DNA from: Gnetum montanum
Lineage: Eukaryota; Streptophyta; Gnetopsida; Gnetales; Gnetaceae
Length of the DNA stretch: 64,000 nucleotides
Assembly: GCA_015680685.1 (NCBI GenBank)
Contig: MNCI01024940.1
Coordinates: 4,319 to 68,318 of the forward strand
Reading direction: 5' to 3'
The notes under the pieces were generated by a model that ran no database searches, was not told the origin of the DNA, and saw nothing but the letters and a program-made list of their open reading frames with translations. Numbering within the stretch: position 1 is the stretch's first letter; every line of letters starts with the position of its first letter. This document shows, piece after piece, positions 59,346 to 64,000 of the stretch. A program made the translations under genes and the position numbers.

Positions 59346-60965
59346 ATCATTGGTGTAAGGATGGAAGGGAAACAGACATCGAAAGATCATCGCACACGCA
59401 CAGCTGACCCTGCCTTCACTTAAGGGCAAGTTGGAAAAGGGAATAAAGGTAAAGTGCCTTGGATGGTTTGCATGCAAATCAACCAAGGACTTCTATGAGC
59501 GTAAACTATGGATTGCACTGGGCTTATCGTATCTTAAAATGTGAATAGTATGCATAAAATGTAAAAAAAAAATATATGAGGTGTATTGCAAGTAGAATGT
59601 AAATAGAACGTAAACTAAATGAAAGAAGAATGTAAACAAAATGTAAAATAAATATAAAATAGAGTAAATAGAAATAATGGTTGGTTGGAAAAATGAATTG
59701 AATTGTATTTGCTTAAAAAATAGGTATGCACGGGTCAAAGCGTAGTAGCACATGTGGATGGCAAGTCAAACACCTAGCCCCAGGATGATGTGATATGAGG
59801 TGATGACATGATGTGATGTATGTGAGAAGTACTTGGATGCCAAGTGTCAAGTGTGCTAAGTGCCCAAGGATTGCTGGTTTTCTGTATGTTCTCAGAATTG
59901 GCAATGTCTCCCATTGCCAACTGTGTTTATGTGAATTGACAGGGTATTTATAAAGCTAGGCCGAACTCGATTTTGTAATTCAAGAATGGAATCAATGGTT
60001 GGGAGATGAGAGGAAAGCGGATCTCGTGACATGGGTCTGATGGATAGTTGTGTGTGAGTTGGATGTGTGTTGGCAAGCTATGTTCTTGACCAGGTACATT
60101 GCATTTTACAACTCGTGGGTTACTCAAGCCGATTGGAGTACATACAATTTAGATCGTGCGGGATCGACAAGACCACAAGTGAAGACTAATAATGATAATT
60201 TACAATAAGAAAATTTGGTTCTGGCTCCGTTGAAACTTCTAAATTTGTGATTTGACTATTGTTGCAGGATGTCAATCTGAAGGGTTTCGTGGCTACTTGA
60301 GGTGGTACTTCCTATGCATAGCTCCCAGCATGAGTGGATGTGGGCCTCAGCATGCTCATGCTGCACTCATGCCTAGCATTTTTCCTTACTGTATGTGTCC
60401 CAACATCCACCGTGTGTATGCTACACTCATGCTCAGCGTGACCTCGAGTGTGAGTGAAGAAAACTTGCACATTCTGACTCCAAATATTGAATTCTTTTGA
60501 AGCCTATTTGTGGGTACAACTGCTGCCTAACTGTGTGTGATTTGAAATCTAGAAATTTGGACCTAGATGTGTCTAATCTTGAGGTTGAAACCTGAGGCTA
60601 ATGTGTCTTGTTCTTGAGCCCTTTTTGGTAGGTCACACTGCACTTACGCTATAGCATGACCACAACGTGACCTGTAGCATCACCTACATCATGACCTACA
60701 AATATCTGTGAAAACTTGCAATTTTTAACTTTTGAAACTGGAATTTGCTGGAGGTTTGAGCTAGAGGTTGTTGATGCTGAGACTGAGGATGCCTGAGGAT
60801 GACCTGCACGTTCAAAATCAAGTCATTCTTTCTGAGTTATTTTGGAGGTTGTTTGTAGTTGTGAAATTTGGTCACACTGCAGCATGACCACAATGTCCTG
60901 TGTGAATTTTCAACATCCATCATGAATTGTCAGTGTTCATCATCCAGTGTGAGTTCCCAAGTCAA
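59346..60965. other. Non-satellite island between arrays
   Basis: Unique in the window. On the minus strand TATAAATACCC (59,945-59,952) lies downstream of a zone (about 60,300-60,900) with repeated CACTCATGC, CAGCATGA and AGCATGACC motifs, which could be another array-plus-TATA LTR promoter, but no LTR ends were found. The plus-strand frame at 60,252-60,500 has no recognisable domain. Confidence 0.4.
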
Positions 60966-63900
60966 CGTGAATGAGAGAACTTTTTGGGAGGGCGTCCTTT
61001 GAGAGAGATCTCAATGAAGACACTCTTGAGGAGAACACTCTCACATGAGTAATGCTAGGTGCTCTTGGAAAATATTCTCTTAAGAAGAAAACTATCTAAA
61101 AGGACACTCTAATGGATAGCACTCTCAAGGAGGGCACTAGCATCGAGAACATTCTTAATAAGGATGCTCTCAAGGAGGGCATCCTCAGCGAGACAATTCT
61201 CAAGGAGGGCATTCTCAAGGAGGGCACTCTTAAGAAGGGAAATCTCTGATATGATGTTCACAATGATGGAATTATCAAGGTCATCATTCTCACATGCGTA
61301 ATGCAAGGTGCTCTCATGGACAATTCCCTCATGGAGGGAGCTCTCAAGGAGAACACTTTTGTAGAGACTGCTCTTAGGGAGAATGCTCTCAAGAAGGGCA
61401 ATCTAAAGGAGGGAACTCTTCAACAGAATGATCTAAATGAGGGTGCTCTAGGAAGAATGCTCCTACCAAGGGCCCTCTCAAAGACAAGACTCCTTAAATG
61501 GTTGCACTAGCATAGGGCAATCTCAAGGAGAACGCTCTCAGGAAGGGCATCCCTAGCAAGATCGATCTCAAGGAGGGCATTGTAATGGAGGACACTATCC
61601 AAGAGAACGCTCTCAACAAGGGCACTCTCGAGGAGAACACTATCACCTACATAACACAAGGTGCTCTTAGGTAGAATGCTATGAGGGAGGTTGCTCGAAT
61701 GAAGACTATCCTTTGAGAGGGAACCTTCTAAGAGGGAGCTCTCAACGAGGGTGCTCTCAAGGAGAACACTCTCATGTGCGTATCGCAAGATAATTAGAGA
61801 AGCCATCCTCAAGAAGAATGTTAATGGTGCTCTCACAAAGAACATTCTTAAGGAGGATGCTCTCAAGGATGGCATCCTTAGGAAGACCACTCTTAGGGAG
61901 GGTGTTCTCAAGGAGGGCACTCTTAGGAAGGGTAGTCTCCAAAGGAATGCTCTCAACGAGGGCACTCTCGAGGTGAACACTCTCATGTGTGTAATGCAAG
62001 GTACTCTCATGGACAACACTCTCATGGAGGATGCTCTCAAGGAGAACACTATCAAGGAGCATGCTCCGACAAAGGCTAGTCCAAGGGAGGCCTCTCTCAA
62101 GGAGAACACTCTCAACAAGGACGCTCTCGAGGAGAACACTCTCATGTGCGTAATGCAAGATGCTCCTAGGGAGAACGGTCTCAGGGAGGTCACTCTGAGG
62201 AAGAGAGCTCTCTATTAGGGAGCCCTCTAAGAGGGAGCTCTTAATAAGGGCACTTTCAAGGAGAGCACTCTCATGTGCGTATCGCAAGGTACTCTCAAGG
62301 AAAGTGCCCTCAAGAAGAACAATGTCCAACAGGCCGCTCTAATAGAGGAGGCTTTCAAGGAAAACACTCTCAAGAATGGTGATGTGGGGGAGGGCACTCT
62401 CACAGAGAATGTTCTTCAAGGTGAACACTCTCATGTGCTTAATGCAAGGTGCTCTCATTGACAACACTCTTATGAAGGCTACTCTCAAGAATAATGCTCT
62501 CACGGAGGCTGCTCTAAGGGATAACACTCTCATGGAGAATCCTCTCAAGAAGGGTGCTCTAAAGGAGATCACTCTTCAATAAAAAGATCTTAAAAAATGG
62601 GCTCCAAGGAAAACACTCCTATTGAGGACCCTCTCAAATAGAATGCACTTTGAAAAGCCACTCTAACAAAGGACGCTCTCAAGCAGAACACTCTCAAGAA
62701 GGGTGTCCCTAGTGAGACCGATCTCAAGGAGGGCATCCTAATGGAGGGAAATCTCTAAGAGAACGCTCTGAATGAGGGTGCTCTTGAGGAGAACACTCTC
62801 ACATGGATAATGTAAGGTGTTCCCAAGGAGAATGATCTAAGGGAGGTCACTCTAAGAAAGAGTACTCTCTGGGATGTTCTCTTCCAAGAGGGAGCTCTCA
62901 ATGAGGGCACTGTCGAGGAAAACACTCTCATGTGCATAACTCAAGGTGCTATCAGGGAAGGCTCTCTCAAGGAGAACACTCTCCAAAAGGCCACACTAAT
63001 GGAGGGAACTCTCAAGGAGGACGCTCCCACTAAGAACATTTTTAAGGAGGATTCTGTAAAGGAGGACATCCTTAGGCAGACCACTCTTAGGAAGGGTGTT
63101 CTTGGGGAGGGCACTCTCCAATATAATGCTCTTAATGACAGCACTTTGAAGATCAACACTCACACATGCGTAACACAAGGTGCTCTCATGGAGGGACCTC
63201 TCATGGAGAATGCTCTTAGGAAGGGCAATCTAAAGGAGAGAACTGTTCAACAAAATGATGTCAACGAGGCAGTTCCAAGGAGAATGCTCCACAAATGGTC
63301 ACTCTAACAAAGGGCACTCTTAAGGAGGATACTCTTAGAAAAGGCACTCTTTGAAAGAATGATCTCAATAAGGATGCTCTCAAGGTGAAAACTCTCACGT
63401 GTGTAGTGCAAGGTGTTCTCATGAACAATGCTCTCAAGGAGAACACTCTAATGGAGGATGCTCTCAAGGAGAACACTGTCGTGGAAGGTGCTCTCAAGGA
63501 GGGCACTCTTCAACAAAACACTCTCAACAAGGATGCTCCAAGGAGAACACTTTCGGTGAGGGTGCTCTCAATAAGAAAACTATTCAGATGGCCGCTCTAA
63601 TAGAGGCCACTCTCAAGAAGAATGCTCTCATGGAGGGACATGTCATGGAGGATGCTCTCAAGGAGGGCATCCCTAGGGAGACAACTCTCAAGGAGGGCAT
63701 TCTAATGGAGGATGATCTCCAAGAAAATGCTCTCAACAAAGGTTCTTTCAAGGAGAACATCCTCATGTGAGTAATGCAAGATGATCTTAGGGAGAAAACT
63801 CTGAGGAAGGTCACCCTAAGGAAGAGAGATCTTTGTGAGGGTGTCCTCTGAGAGGGAGCTGTCAACAAGGCCACTCTCGAGGAGAACACTCTCACATATG

Positions 63901-64000
63901 TAGTGCAAGGCACTCTCAGTGAAGGTGCTCTCAAGGAGAACAACCTCCAAAAGGCTGCTCTAATAGAGAAGGATCTCAAGAAGAACACTCTCAAGGAGGG
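60966..64000. repeat. 15-bp minisatellite, block 2 (continues past window)
   Basis: Same 15-base unit and punctuating ATGTGCGTAATGCAAGG variant as block 1. Runs to the end of the window. Minus-strand frames up to 228 codons and plus-strand frames up to 155 codons are by-products of the unit length. Confidence 0.9.

Overview
This window looks like nuclear DNA from a large, repeat-rich plant genome. The evidence is plant-type LTR retrotransposons (a tRNA-Asp-like primer site, Ty3 and Ty1 gag remnants), plant-style LINE reverse transcriptase fragments, tRNA-derived SINEs, a plant root-cap protein gene remnant and an intron-bearing RNA polymerase I subunit remnant. The low gene density and kilobase-scale introns full of repeats would fit a gymnosperm, but that is inference. 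I found no intact protein-coding gene, no prokaryotic operon, no CRISPR array and no complete tRNA or rRNA gene.

Layout. 0-12 kb: LTR pieces, then a decayed root-cap protein gene on the minus strand (4.9-6.7 kb) in a segmental duplication whose partner lies at 29.9-32.9 kb, then a sequencing gap (10,958-11,501) inside another LTR-like block. 12-18 kb: a chimeric fragment carrying the 3' exons of an RNA polymerase I subunit A12 (NRPA12/RPA12) gene, an unidentified minus-strand gene remnant (15.6-16.9 kb) and a Ty1/copia scrap. 18-26 kb: LTR fragments, a tandem array upstream of a TATA box, a gag-like remnant, a 29-bp minisatellite (20.8-22.5 kb) and duplicated LTR flanks split by a solo LTR with a perfect target-site duplication. 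26-37 kb: mostly unassigned AT-rich DNA with SINEs, a LINE fragment, the second root-cap copy and another solo LTR.

37.4-43.3 kb is a dead NRPA12-like gene: five recognisable exons on the plus strand, a 5.2-kb intron holding minus-strand LINE endonuclease and reverse transcriptase fragments, premature stops and a broken splice acceptor. Just downstream an 8.9-kb LTR retrotransposon (43,521-52,387) has inserted. It has paired about 1-kb LTRs, a primer-binding site, a gag frame and a second long frame (plant-transposon-like domain plus coiled coil) where pol would be expected, so it is probably non-autonomous. A block like the LTR promoter precedes the second frame. The 12-kb NRPA12 fragment preserves an empty version of the insertion site.

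52.5-64 kb is satellite: 15-bp units, then a composite array of about 163-bp linkers alternating with variable runs of 29-bp units, then a 1.6-kb non-satellite island, then more 15-bp units running off the window. The most distinctive themes are palindrome-rich arrays placed just upstream of TATA boxes in one LTR family, the quantised composite satellite, and nonsense mutations in retroelement frames that nearly all look like CAG-to-TAG or CGA-to-TGA changes.
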